Assembly (NCBI GenBank): GCA_026416125.1
Contig: JAOAFT010000007.1
Span: 1-64,000, forward strand
Length of the DNA: 64,000 nucleotides
Reading direction: 5' to 3'
Source of the DNA: Bacteroidota bacterium
Lineage (GTDB): Bacteria > Bacteroidota > Ignavibacteria > UBA10030
Below, piece after piece: positions 28,518-36,210 of this stretch (position 1 is the stretch's first letter; each line of letters begins with the position of its first letter). Below the pieces are notes generated by a model. That model saw only the letters and a program-made list of their open reading frames with translations, was not told the origin of the DNA and ran no database searches. The position numbers and the translations under genes were made by a program.

Positions 28518-30584
28518 CTAAAGGAGATATAAACCAACGTTGTAGACAAGAAGTGCAACACCGTATGCGAGGATTGTGTAAAATGTGATAAAGAAAATAG
28601 TCCATTGCCAACTATTTGTTTCGCGTTGAATGACAGCGATTGTTGAAAGGCATTGTGGTGCAATTGCAAAGAAAATTAATACACTGAGAGCAGGGAGGGT
28701 AGGTAAGTTCTGGTTGATGTTGTTCAAGTGTTGATGTACCGACAACACCAAAAGGTCATTGCTCCCGATGTTTGTGAGGGTGTTTATGGTACTGATAAAC
28801 AATTCACGTTGTAAGAACGAACTTAACAATGCGACACCGATTTTCCAATCGTACCCTAGAGGAGCAAAAAGTGGTTCAAGGATACGACCGGCAGTCCCGA
28901 GGTAACTCATCGAGAGTTGTTCCGAAGGGGACGCAGTAGGAATCTGTGGATGTGTTGAAAAATACCACAGAACAATTGATGCGAAGAGAATAATGGTGCC
29001 GGCACGCTTCAAAAAGATAAGAGATCGTTCCCACATGTTCATGAACACGTTTTTCATGAGTGGGAGACGGTACGGAGGGAGTTCAATGAGAAGATCAGGT
29101 GATGGACCTTTAACCACAGATCGCCGAAGGAAAAAGGTAATGCAAAAAGCAAGTACTATTCCTAAGAAGTAGAGAGATGTGAGTACAAGGGCTTGAAGTG
29201 GGAGGAAGCCGACAACAACATTAGCTGGTATTGTGGCTGCTATTAACAACGTGTAGACTGGGAGTCGTGCGCTGCAGCTCATAAGCGGTGCAACGAAAAG
29301 AGTAATAATACGATCTCGTTGGTTTTCGAGTGTGCGTGTAGCTAATATACCTGGTACAGCGCATGCGAAAGAGCTCAGGAGGGGAATAAATGCTTTGCCT
29401 GGAAGTCCAACTTTTCTCATTACCTTGTCAAGGAGAAAAGCAGCTCGAGCCATATACCCACTTTCCTCAAGGACACTGAGTAAAAAAAACAGTATTGCAA
29501 TTTGTGGGAGGAAAACAAGTACCGCTCCTGTACCCCCTAGTACACCATCGAGCAGAAGAGAACGAAATGAACTCTCAGGGAGAAGGTCCATGAGAACTCT
29601 TCCACTCCACGAAATTCCCTCTTCAATCCATGTCATTGGATACGATGCCCATGTGTACACAGCTGAAAATAAGAGCACCATGGAAAGCGCGAAGAGAGGA
29701 TAGCCAATAGATGGTGTCAGTAGCAATCGATCGAGGGAATCGATTGATGTTGTACTCTTTCGTGTTCGTGTGAGTACACCATCGCAGAGAGATCGTATCC
29801 AATCGATGCGTGATTGAATGAAGAGCGAGTGCCGATCATATCCCAATGCATCAAGGCGTTGATGATCTTGGAGAACGTGATCGAGAATGATTCTATCGAA
29901 TACTTGAGTATGGGGGTTGGTAGATTGGTTCGTCGAAAGAAGCGTTGTAGCTTCAAACAGTGCACGCTCTTGCGGGATGTGTGCATGGTGAATTAAGAGA
30001 GAAGTTAGTTCGTTTACTTCTACTTCAACGTCGGCTGGTAATTTCCACTGGCGTACGGCAGGTGAGATGCGAAGGGAAGTTCGAAGCGCCTCCCGTACAT
30101 TGTCGATCCCAATGCCTTTATCAGCTATGGTAGGTACAATTCGGACACCAAGGCGTTGCTCGAGGAGTGGGATATTAATTGCGATACCGTTCTGGTGTGC
30201 GAGGTCTGTCATTGTGAGCACAATCAAAATGGGATATTGTTGGTCGATGATATGTGAAGCTAGATACAAACCACGTTCGAGTGCTAATGCGCTTACAATA
30301 CAGAGTATCCCATTTGGTTTTGTAATGCTTGGGTGTTTTCCTAATAGAATAGCACTTACGAGTGCCTCATCAGGCGAATGTGGAGAAAGACTATACGTAC
30401 CGGGTAGATCAAGGAGTGTGATTGCAACGTCATCTGGGTAGATAACGCGCCCTTCTCGTCGTTCCACTGTGACACCAGGATAGTTCCCAATTTTTTGGTT
30501 GAGTCCTGTGAGTTGATTAAAGAGAGTTGACTTTCCGGTATTGGGATTGCCAACAAGTGCGTACGTTACTACTAGAGGATTCAT
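28518..30584 (-). CDS. feoB: Ferrous iron transporter FeoB
   Basis: A 688-residue Fe(II) permease. The N-terminal GTPase domain carries GNPNTGKST (G1, residues about 12-20), DLPGTYSL (G3) and a TMTD-like G4 (VLTMTDLAHQ). A helical linker precedes a polytopic membrane domain (about 290-688) with two Gate repeats around PLLSSFACAVPGILATRTL. The ATG overlaps the feoA stop (ATGA). It imports ferrous iron under reducing conditions, consistent with nrfHA and the RIC-like gene nearby. Confidence 0.96.
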   Translation of the reverse strand: MNPLVVTYALVGNPNTGKSTLFNQLTGLNQKIGNYPGVTVERREGRVIYPDDVAITLLDLPGTYSLSPHSPDEALVSAILLGKHPSITKPNGILCIVSALALERGLYLASHIIDQQYPILIVLTMTDLAHQNGIAINIPLLEQRLGVRIVPTIADKGIGIDNVREALRTSLRISPAVRQWKLPADVEVEVNELTSLLIHHAHIPQERALFEATTLLSTNQSTNPHTQVFDRIILDHVLQDHQRLDALGYDRHSLFIQSRIDWIRSLCDGVLTRTRKSTTSIDSLDRLLLTPSIGYPLFALSMVLLFSAVYTWASYPMTWIEEGISWSGRVLMDLLPESSFRSLLLDGVLGGTGAVLVFLPQIAILFFLLSVLEESGYMARAAFLLDKVMRKVGLPGKAFIPLLSSFACAVPGILATRTLENQRDRIITLFVAPLMSCSARLPVYTLLIAATIPANVVVGFLPLQALVLTSLYFLGIVLAFCITFFLRRSVVKGPSPDLLIELPPYRLPLMKNVFMNMWERSLIFLKRAGTIILFASIVLWYFSTHPQIPTASPSEQLSMSYLGTAGRILEPLFAPLGYDWKIGVALLSSFLQRELFISTINTLTNIGSNDLLVLSVHQHLNNINQNLPTLPALSVLIFFAIAPQCLSTIAVIQRETNSWQWTIFFITFYTILAYGVALLVYNVGLYLL

Positions 30585-30835
30585 TGTCTCACCCTATGTT
30601 CATCGATGGGTAATACTAAAATTGTTGATGCAATTGAACTATGCATCCCTATTCGTGTCATTTCTATTTCGCAGACAATACGGTCGTGGGCTTTTAATGC
30701 CATTCGTACATTTGCATCTGGACAAAATCCGAGCTCGTAGAGCCGTTGACGAAGTGAAGGGATAGCTACCACAGCAGTAATAACAGCTGTGTGTCCTTCT
30801 TCAATTTCTGTAAGTGGTCGAACTCTTTTTTTCAT
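30581..30835 (-). CDS. feoA: FeoA domain protein
   Basis: An 84-residue SH3-like FeoA that accompanies FeoB in Fe(II) uptake. Typical motif: LRQRLYELGFCPDANVRM (residues about 28-45), followed by beta strands. The promoter at 30872-30844 places transcription start about 2-3 bases before the ATG, so the feoAB message looks leaderless. A perfect inverted repeat borders the -35 box. Confidence 0.92.
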   Translation of the reverse strand: MKKRVRPLTEIEEGHTAVITAVVAIPSLRQRLYELGFCPDANVRMALKAHDRIVCEIEMTRIGMHSSIASTILVLPIDEHRVRQ

Positions 30836-30843
30836 ACAATACT

Positions 30844-30872
30844 AATATAGGGAAGCAGAGAGATGTGAACAA
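30844..30872 (-). promoter_or_regulatory. Candidate promoter of feoAB
   Basis: Minus strand TTGTTC (30872-30867), 17-bp spacer, TATATT (30849-30844). The start point is expected near 30837, with the feoA ATG at 30835. Confidence 0.65.
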
Positions 30873-30889
30873 TCCCTATTTGTAGGGAT
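30872..30889. promoter_or_regulatory. Inverted repeat at the feoAB promoter (candidate operator)
   Basis: ATCCCTA-tttg-TAGGGAT, a perfect 7-bp inverted repeat touching the -35 box and lying 1 bp beyond the stop of the LuxR-type gene. It could be an operator for iron or redox control, or a short hairpin ending the regulator's transcript. It does not match a canonical Fur box or FNR site. Confidence 0.45.
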
Positions 30890-30890
30890 A

Positions 30891-31454
30891 TTATTGTGTA
30901 TCGCGTGGTGAAATTAGTTGGTTCATGAGGGCATAAAGGGTAAGTCCAGCAACGGTTTTTATGCCGAGTTTCCGAGTTATATTTTTTCGGTGAGAAATAA
31001 CGGTGTGAAGGCTGATATTGAGTGTGTCCGCTATTTCTTTATTTAAGAATCCTTTTGCAATAAGTTTCAATACCTCAACTTCTCGTGGTGTGAGTGTATT
31101 CTCTGTGGGGTGAAATGTTCTGTTGCTTTGTGTGAATATATTCTCTAGGCGGTGAAGAATTTCGCTTTCGTGGAAAGTGTTACAGAGCTTAGGAATTGAA
31201 CTTGGAATGGCTTTCTGTCTTTTACCATCATCGATGATAATGAGGTGTTTGTGGTACTGGTCAAACAATGTCTTATGTTTCCTATAGAGCGTAGCTGAAA
31301 CAAAAATATAGTCTGCTCGGTTCAGGTGATGCAACTCTGATACAGTAGTAATGGTAACGGTTATAGGTGAGTAATGTTCTTTCAGAATGCTTGCTAACCC
31401 ATGTGCTTCGAGTTGGTTGAAGGAAACAATCACAACTGTGATACTGTTGAGCAT
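30891..31454 (-). CDS. LuxR/NarL-type regulator with degenerate receiver
   Basis: A 187-residue protein with an N-terminal receiver-like fold (1-110) and a C-terminal LuxR helix-turn-helix (about 118-180: LTPREVEVLKLIAKGFLNKEIAD). The phospho-Asp position is S53 (in ADYIFVSATLY) and the acidic pocket is replaced by S11/F12, so it is probably not controlled by phosphorylation. It lies 3 bp after the RIC-like gene, so the two are co-transcribed. It could control the adjacent feoAB promoter; that link is inference. Confidence 0.85.
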   Translation of the reverse strand: MLNSITVVIVSFNQLEAHGLASILKEHYSPITVTITTVSELHHLNRADYIFVSATLYRKHKTLFDQYHKHLIIIDDGKRQKAIPSSIPKLCNTFHESEILHRLENIFTQSNRTFHPTENTLTPREVEVLKLIAKGFLNKEIADTLNISLHTVISHRKNITRKLGIKTVAGLTLYALMNQLISPRDTQ

Positions 31455-31457
31455 ACA

Positions 31458-32189
31458 TTACCGTTTCATACATTTCAATGATTGTTCCATTTTTGCTACC
31501 AAGGGAAGTAGGATGGTGTTTTCAATTCTCGTGTGGTCTATGATATCTTTCTCTAAACGAAAGAGTTCAAAGATAATTGCATTGCACACGACTTCATCGT
31601 ATTCACCGCTAATGTACTTTATAAGGATGTTCTTCAGGTCTAAGAGCTTTTCATCAATATTGGTATGTTCACGCTTGAACATCTTCATTGAATACTCTTT
31701 AGAAATGTTTCTGCGCTGATGGGTTGAGAGACCGTGATACGCGTAGTAGATCTGTTCAATGTATGGGAAGGTTACAGTATCCTCTTGTTTCAGGTGGTCA
31801 ATAAGTTCCTTTTTATATTCACGAAAGTACCTTTTTACACTCTTCAAGCTTCTGTTATGTTGTGATCTGCTTTGAGCTAGTGTATCGATAAGTTGCTCGA
31901 TGGTTGGTACAAGGGTCTGCAAGTAGTATGTGTGGGTACTGCGAAGGTAATTTACTATTGCAAGTACATTGAAAGTGTGTATTTCTTCTTCGGGGAAATA
32001 GTTCTCGTTGCTAAAGGTATTGAGCATAGCAACGAAGAAAGGAATATCAATGTTTTTTTCAATACAAATATCGCGTACTGTTTTCTCACCAAAGCCAAGT
32101 TTGATACCAAAGCGACTCAGCACTGGGAGGAGGAGGTAATTGCTCTCTAATACTTCAGCCATTTTCATTGATGGTGTGATCAACTTCAT
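31458..32189 (-). CDS. RIC/ScdA-like hemerythrin-domain protein
   Basis: A 243-residue protein with an N-terminal DUF542-like segment (about 1-70) and a C-terminal hemerythrin-like four-helix bundle. The di-iron ligands are visible as H86, H132xxxE136, H175 and H219xxxE223. The YtfE/ScdA family repairs iron-sulfur clusters after nitric oxide or oxidative damage. The usual Cys-Cys of the ScdA N-terminus is missing. Pairing with a LuxR-type regulator and proximity to feoAB and nrfHA suggest a nitrosative-stress role. Confidence 0.8.
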   Translation of the reverse strand: MKLITPSMKMAEVLESNYLLLPVLSRFGIKLGFGEKTVRDICIEKNIDIPFFVAMLNTFSNENYFPEEEIHTFNVLAIVNYLRSTHTYYLQTLVPTIEQLIDTLAQSRSQHNRSLKSVKRYFREYKKELIDHLKQEDTVTFPYIEQIYYAYHGLSTHQRRNISKEYSMKMFKREHTNIDEKLLDLKNILIKYISGEYDEVVCNAIIFELFRLEKDIIDHTRIENTILLPLVAKMEQSLKCMKR

Positions 32190-32237
32190 ATGGAGATCCT
32201 TTGGTGAGGATGGTAAACATTATGCATTAACGACGTC

Positions 32238-32984
32238 TTAACGTGGAACATTGAATATAAGTGAGAGAGGGATCCATAGTATCCAGAGGGCAAATGCTAA
32301 TGTTAGTCCATAACCAAGAGATTTTTCTGAGAGCTTTGCTACTCCAATACCAATGACAGCAGTTTGCCAGAGAGAGAAAATGTTGAATGCGGCGAGAAGC
32401 CTATGCGAAATAGACGTTATATCAAAGGAATCGTAAATAAAAATAGAAAGAGCTGGCTGTGCGAATGGTGATCCAAAACTAATCATCATAAGTAGAGAGA
32501 TAATATTCCCAAGTACCCCAATGAATGAAGCAAGACCGTAGACTTCGAGGTGTTGGATGTAACTTGCTTGTGATTTTAATAAAAGCTTGCTTGTGACCCA
32601 AAGAATTAGTGAGGCAATGAGAAAGTAGAGGCATGTAACGATGAAAACACCAACTGCACCAAAACCTATAAAAAATGCAGGACTCATTGTGTCCATTCCT
32701 TCAAAAATGCGATCAGCTTGTTCTTTCGTGAGTTTTCCCTCTTCGACTTGTTTTTCGATAGAACGGCGTTGAATTTCGAGCATTTGGTAACGCAATGTCT
32801 CGTTTGTGTATGAGATAACAACTACCGCGATGCCGAGGATGATAGATGCTATAAGTGGTATAATCCATAGTGAATGTCGTGGAGTAGTTTTCCTGCAATG
32901 TTCGAAAAGCTCACTCGGTGCAGTAAAAACGTCTAGAAGTGCTTCTCCTATCGTTGGAGCTGAAGTAGATTGTTGTTCGTCCAT
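32238..32984 (-). CDS. YIP1 family membrane protein
   Basis: A 248-residue membrane protein. A short N-terminal motif (LLDVFTAPSELFEHC) precedes five hydrophobic helices (about residues 40-60, 100-130, 150-175, 190-215 and 222-243), as in bacterial YIP1-domain proteins. GGAGG lies upstream of the ATG. The biochemical role of the family in bacteria is not established. It follows the small barrel gene by about 20 bp, in operon-like spacing. Confidence 0.82.
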   Translation of the reverse strand: MDEQQSTSAPTIGEALLDVFTAPSELFEHCRKTTPRHSLWIIPLIASIILGIAVVVISYTNETLRYQMLEIQRRSIEKQVEEGKLTKEQADRIFEGMDTMSPAFFIGFGAVGVFIVTCLYFLIASLILWVTSKLLLKSQASYIQHLEVYGLASFIGVLGNIISLLMMISFGSPFAQPALSIFIYDSFDITSISHRLLAAFNIFSLWQTAVIGIGVAKLSEKSLGYGLTLAFALWILWIPLSLIFNVPR

Positions 32985-33004
32985 GGGACCTCCGTGTGGT
33001 TTGT

Positions 33005-33442
33005 TTAAAGAAAATATCGTATTCCTATTGATCCTTCGACATCAAATCCTGAAAAGTGTGTGAAGTAAAGTGCAGGTGCAAGTTGAACGTAGATATCAAT
33101 TGGAATGCTCCGAGAGCACCATGTAATTCCACCGATGCCTCGAACACCAAGGTGTTCTGAGGCTATAAGTGAAACTCCGGCGCCAAAGTAAACAGGGAAC
33201 CGTTCTGTTGAATGAATCACATCGTGGTAATGTTTTAGGTACTCAAGTGTAAGTCGTGAGTGTTCGTACCGACTCCATCCGAGACTACCTTGTATTGCTT
33301 CGCTCCGTGAGATCCATGCTTTACCACTGAAACCAATTGGGTTGGCAAGAGAAAGACCCACCCCAAGACCTTTTGTTTGTGATTTCATAGTCAAAGTTGA
33401 GAACATTAGAATAACGAAGAGATAGATGTAACGATTTTTCAT
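33005..33442 (-). CDS. Small exported, probably outer-membrane protein
   Basis: A 145-residue protein with a signal peptide (IYLFVILMFSTLTMKSQ) and alternating-polarity beta strands, ending in the short strand GIRYFL. The length and terminal phenylalanine/leucine fit a small beta barrel. GGAG lies upstream of the ATG. Family not recognised. Neighbours are YIP1 and DinB genes on the same strand. Confidence 0.72.
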   Translation of the reverse strand: MKNRYIYLFVILMFSTLTMKSQTKGLGVGLSLANPIGFSGKAWISRSEAIQGSLGWSRYEHSRLTLEYLKHYHDVIHSTERFPVYFGAGVSLIASEHLGVRGIGGITWCSRSIPIDIYVQLAPALYFTHFSGFDVEGSIGIRYFL

Positions 33443-33473
33443 ACCTAGCTCCAGAATATGTTAATGATAGTAA

Positions 33474-33974
33474 TTACTCTGCTGGTGGTAAACCAAGTTC
33501 AAACCATTCTTCGTACGATGGTCCGTATACTCCTGGGACTTTTAAACCTGCTTGTCTCATGAGAATAGTCATTTGCCCTCGGTGGTGAATGAGATGCTTA
33601 ACGAGCGAACAGAGTGACGAACCCCGTGTCCATTTTTCGCCATACATTTCTATTGTTTCGAGGAGTAATACATCAGACCATTGTTCTTTAACTGCAATTC
33701 GAATAGAGTTCCCTGCTTTTTCATAAGCATCCACAATATCCTGTGCACATTGTGGTACTGGAGTTCCTTCTGGCGGTGTAACAACAATAAGGCCCATTTT
33801 TCCACCAATTTCCCCAAGGGAGAGAATTATATGCCATGCGAGGCTACCAAGTGTCCGTCCGTTAGGTGTCACTTCCTGTTTGAGAGATTTGTCGGTAAGG
33901 TATGAGAACACTTTTATCGTTGCTTGGTGCTCATTAGTCCAATCGTCGATAAATTCTTGTATTGAGTGGTACAT
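33474..33974 (-). CDS. DinB superfamily protein
   Basis: A 166-residue four-helix-bundle protein of the DinB/DUF664 type. Putative metal-binding histidines are in LAWHIILSLGEIGG and in LVKHLIHHRGQMTIL (HxxxH form). Members include thiol-dependent S-transferases and uncharacterised stress proteins; the substrate here is unknown. AAGGAG lies nine bases before the ATG. It is the first gene of the minus-strand run and diverges from the DUF362 gene. Confidence 0.85.
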   Translation of the reverse strand: MYHSIQEFIDDWTNEHQATIKVFSYLTDKSLKQEVTPNGRTLGSLAWHIILSLGEIGGKMGLIVVTPPEGTPVPQCAQDIVDAYEKAGNSIRIAVKEQWSDVLLLETIEMYGEKWTRGSSLCSLVKHLIHHRGQMTILMRQAGLKVPGVYGPSYEEWFELGLPPAE

Positions 33975-34073
33975 AACTTGGTTCTCCTTGCCTCTTGTTT
34001 AAGCAATAGTAACATACAAATTGATTCGAAAAAATAAAATAGAAAAGCAAGGTATAATGTGTTGTAATTGTAC

Positions 34074-34102
34074 TTGGAATAGAAAGAAAAGCTATGTATA
34101 CT
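34074..34102 (+). promoter_or_regulatory. Candidate promoter of the DUF362/T9SS gene
   Basis: TTGGAA (34074-34079), 17-bp spacer, TATACT (34097-34102). The predicted start near 34109 supports ATG 34130 (AGGAGG upstream) over the open codon at 34094. Confidence 0.62.
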
Positions 34103-34129
34103 TTGTGTAGAAAAGTTAGGAGGGAATCT

Positions 34130-36157
34130 ATGAAATCGCTTTTTAGATCTTATGTACAAATTTGTCCGAATACTGGGAGAATACGAGGTCTTAATATCCC
34201 TAAGAAGAGTTGGCAGTATGTTTTTATTCCATTTATTGGTTTTATTGCTTTTATATGGATTCTCTTCCGTGTGATTCAAAAACCGAGTAGGCTTTCCTAC
34301 CCATGTGTACAAACGGCATTACCATTCGCGTCGGGATTCCTTGCATACCTTCTCACTTTCGTGGTATCGCTAGTAACGTTTTTACGTTCGAGGAAGGCAT
34401 TGCGGTTTTACCCAATCTTTTTTACAGGGACATTTATTGTAGTCTCGTTCATGGGGTTTTACCTTGCTCATCAAAATGTGGTTACTCTTGAGAAGAACGT
34501 TGTGGTAAATCCAAATGAGCCAATAGGAGAAGCCCAAGGTATTTACCCAGGACGTGTTGTATGGGTTCATGATCCAAATGCAACGAATGAAAATTGTTCT
34601 CCTACAACATATGGGGACGGATGGTTCTTGCCAAAGAATAATAATCAAGCAGTGGTTGATCGAATGCTCTCACGGTCCTTGCAAGTATTGACAGGCCAAA
34701 CAACGGATAGTGCTGCATGGGATGCTCTCTTCCGCTACCATAATAGTAAACGTGGTCGAGGAAATATTCCTTATACCACTGGAGAAAAAATATTTATAAA
34801 AATCAATATTGTAAGTGCATGGAATGGAAATTTCAATACAACAGACTTATCGAAAGTAAACAATTCTTACTATGGTGTAGTTGAAACATCACCAGCGATA
34901 GTTATGGCTGTACTTCGTCAACTTGTAAACGTGGTAAAAGTTCGACAGCAAGACATATATGTTGGGGATCCAATGCGTCATGTGTACAAACACATGTATG
35001 ATTACTTACGTACTGAGTTTCCAAATATTCATTACTTAGACTATTCATACTCAACATTGGGACGTGAGCTTGCCCTGAAAGGGCAAGCTAGAATTTATTA
35101 CTCTGACAATGATACAGTGTTACGACCAAATGTGTGGGGAGATCCATGGCATGGTCCTGATGGTACGGGGTCAATCTACCATGATTATCTGTATGCCATA
35201 TTCGATAGTGCCAAGTACCTCATCAACATTCCAGCACTCAAAGGACACAAGCGTGCTGGTATGACGTTGTTTGCAAAAAATCACTTCGGTTCACATACGC
35301 GAGCTGATGCTTCTCACCTACACAATGGTCTAGTTGCACCACACGAAATGGAACGTGGGATTACGAGATCTGGGTATAAACGTTATCGTGTCCAAGTTGA
35401 CTTCATGGCACATTCATTGCTTGGTAAGAAGAATCTCGTATATATTCTTGACGCACTCTGGGCAACAGATCACGAACTTGGAACACCACAGAAATGGCAA
35501 ATGCCGCCTTTCAATAACGATTACACATCTTCTCTCTTTGCATCACTTGATCCAGTAGCAATAGAATCTGTGGGATATGACTTTTTACGTTCTGAGTTTA
35601 CAATCCAACGAACACCACAAGCAGGCACTTACGTGCAAATGGAAGGCGTTGATGACTACCTTCACCAAGCAGCAGATTCATCGAACTGGCCTGTAGGTAT
35701 TCGATATGATCCAGATAGCTGTGGTCAATATTTTAAAAGTCTTGGTGTACATGAACATTGGAATAATGCAAACGAGAAAAAATACTCACGGAACTTACAA
35801 CCTAACGGGATGGGTATCGAATTAGTGAAGATTGACCCGACAACGTCGGTAGCAATGGATCCGTTAATCCAACCAGAACAGTTTTTTATTCTTACTTCAA
35901 ACTATCCAAATCCATTCAATCCGTCGACAACAATTCAGTATCGACTCACACATCCGGCAAGCGTTACAATCGATGTGTATGACATTCGAGGTCGCCATGT
36001 ATCAACAATTATGAACGGACTGAAAACTGCAGGTACCTATACTGCAGACTTTGATGGTACTTCGCACGCGAGTGGGATGTACATCGTCCGTTGTATAGCA
36101 AAGCGAAGTGAAGGAGAGGTTATTCAAACGGCAATGAAGATTATGCTAATAAAGTAG
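34130..36157 (+). CDS. DUF362-like protein with N-terminal membrane segments and T9SS sorting domain
   Basis: A 675-residue protein. Three hydrophobic segments in residues about 25-120 (YVFIPFIGFIAFIWILF, FASGFLAYLLTFVVSLVTF, FFTGTFIVVSFMGFYLA) precede a soluble DUF362-like domain (about 150-570, with NIPALKGHKRAGMTLFAKNH). The last 85 residues form a type A T9SS sorting domain (SNYPNPFNPSTTIQY at its start). ATG 34130 follows TAGGAGGG. A membrane-anchored N-terminus combined with a T9SS tail is unusual, since cargo is normally released through a cleaved signal peptide. Function unknown; some DUF362 proteins carry FeS clusters, but no CxxC pattern is seen. Confidence 0.85.
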   Translation: MKSLFRSYVQICPNTGRIRGLNIPKKSWQYVFIPFIGFIAFIWILFRVIQKPSRLSYPCVQTALPFASGFLAYLLTFVVSLVTFLRSRKALRFYPIFFTGTFIVVSFMGFYLAHQNVVTLEKNVVVNPNEPIGEAQGIYPGRVVWVHDPNATNENCSPTTYGDGWFLPKNNNQAVVDRMLSRSLQVLTGQTTDSAAWDALFRYHNSKRGRGNIPYTTGEKIFIKINIVSAWNGNFNTTDLSKVNNSYYGVVETSPAIVMAVLRQLVNVVKVRQQDIYVGDPMRHVYKHMYDYLRTEFPNIHYLDYSYSTLGRELALKGQARIYYSDNDTVLRPNVWGDPWHGPDGTGSIYHDYLYAIFDSAKYLINIPALKGHKRAGMTLFAKNHFGSHTRADASHLHNGLVAPHEMERGITRSGYKRYRVQVDFMAHSLLGKKNLVYILDALWATDHELGTPQKWQMPPFNNDYTSSLFASLDPVAIESVGYDFLRSEFTIQRTPQAGTYVQMEGVDDYLHQAADSSNWPVGIRYDPDSCGQYFKSLGVHEHWNNANEKKYSRNLQPNGMGIELVKIDPTTSVAMDPLIQPEQFFILTSNYPNPFNPSTTIQYRLTHPASVTIDVYDIRGRHVSTIMNGLKTAGTYTADFDGTSHASGMYIVRCIAKRSEGEVIQTAMKIMLIK

Positions 36158-36176
36158 GTGGAGTAGAACTATTTTC

Positions 36177-36208
36177 AAAAGGCATCCCCACGGGATGCCT
36201 TTTATTTT
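36177..36208. terminator. Bidirectional terminator between the DUF362 gene and nrfA
   Basis: GGCATCCC (36181-36188) pairs with GGGATGCC (36192-36199), extended by AAAA/TTTT, then a long T-tract on the plus strand and TTTT on the minus strand. It serves both convergent genes. Confidence 0.88.
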
Positions 36209-36210
36209 TT

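Noticed and set aside
32228..32246. Near-palindrome around GACGTC at the YIP1 stop
   Set aside because: Its flanks are not symmetric, being offset by one base, and it overlaps a coding end, so an operator is unsupported.
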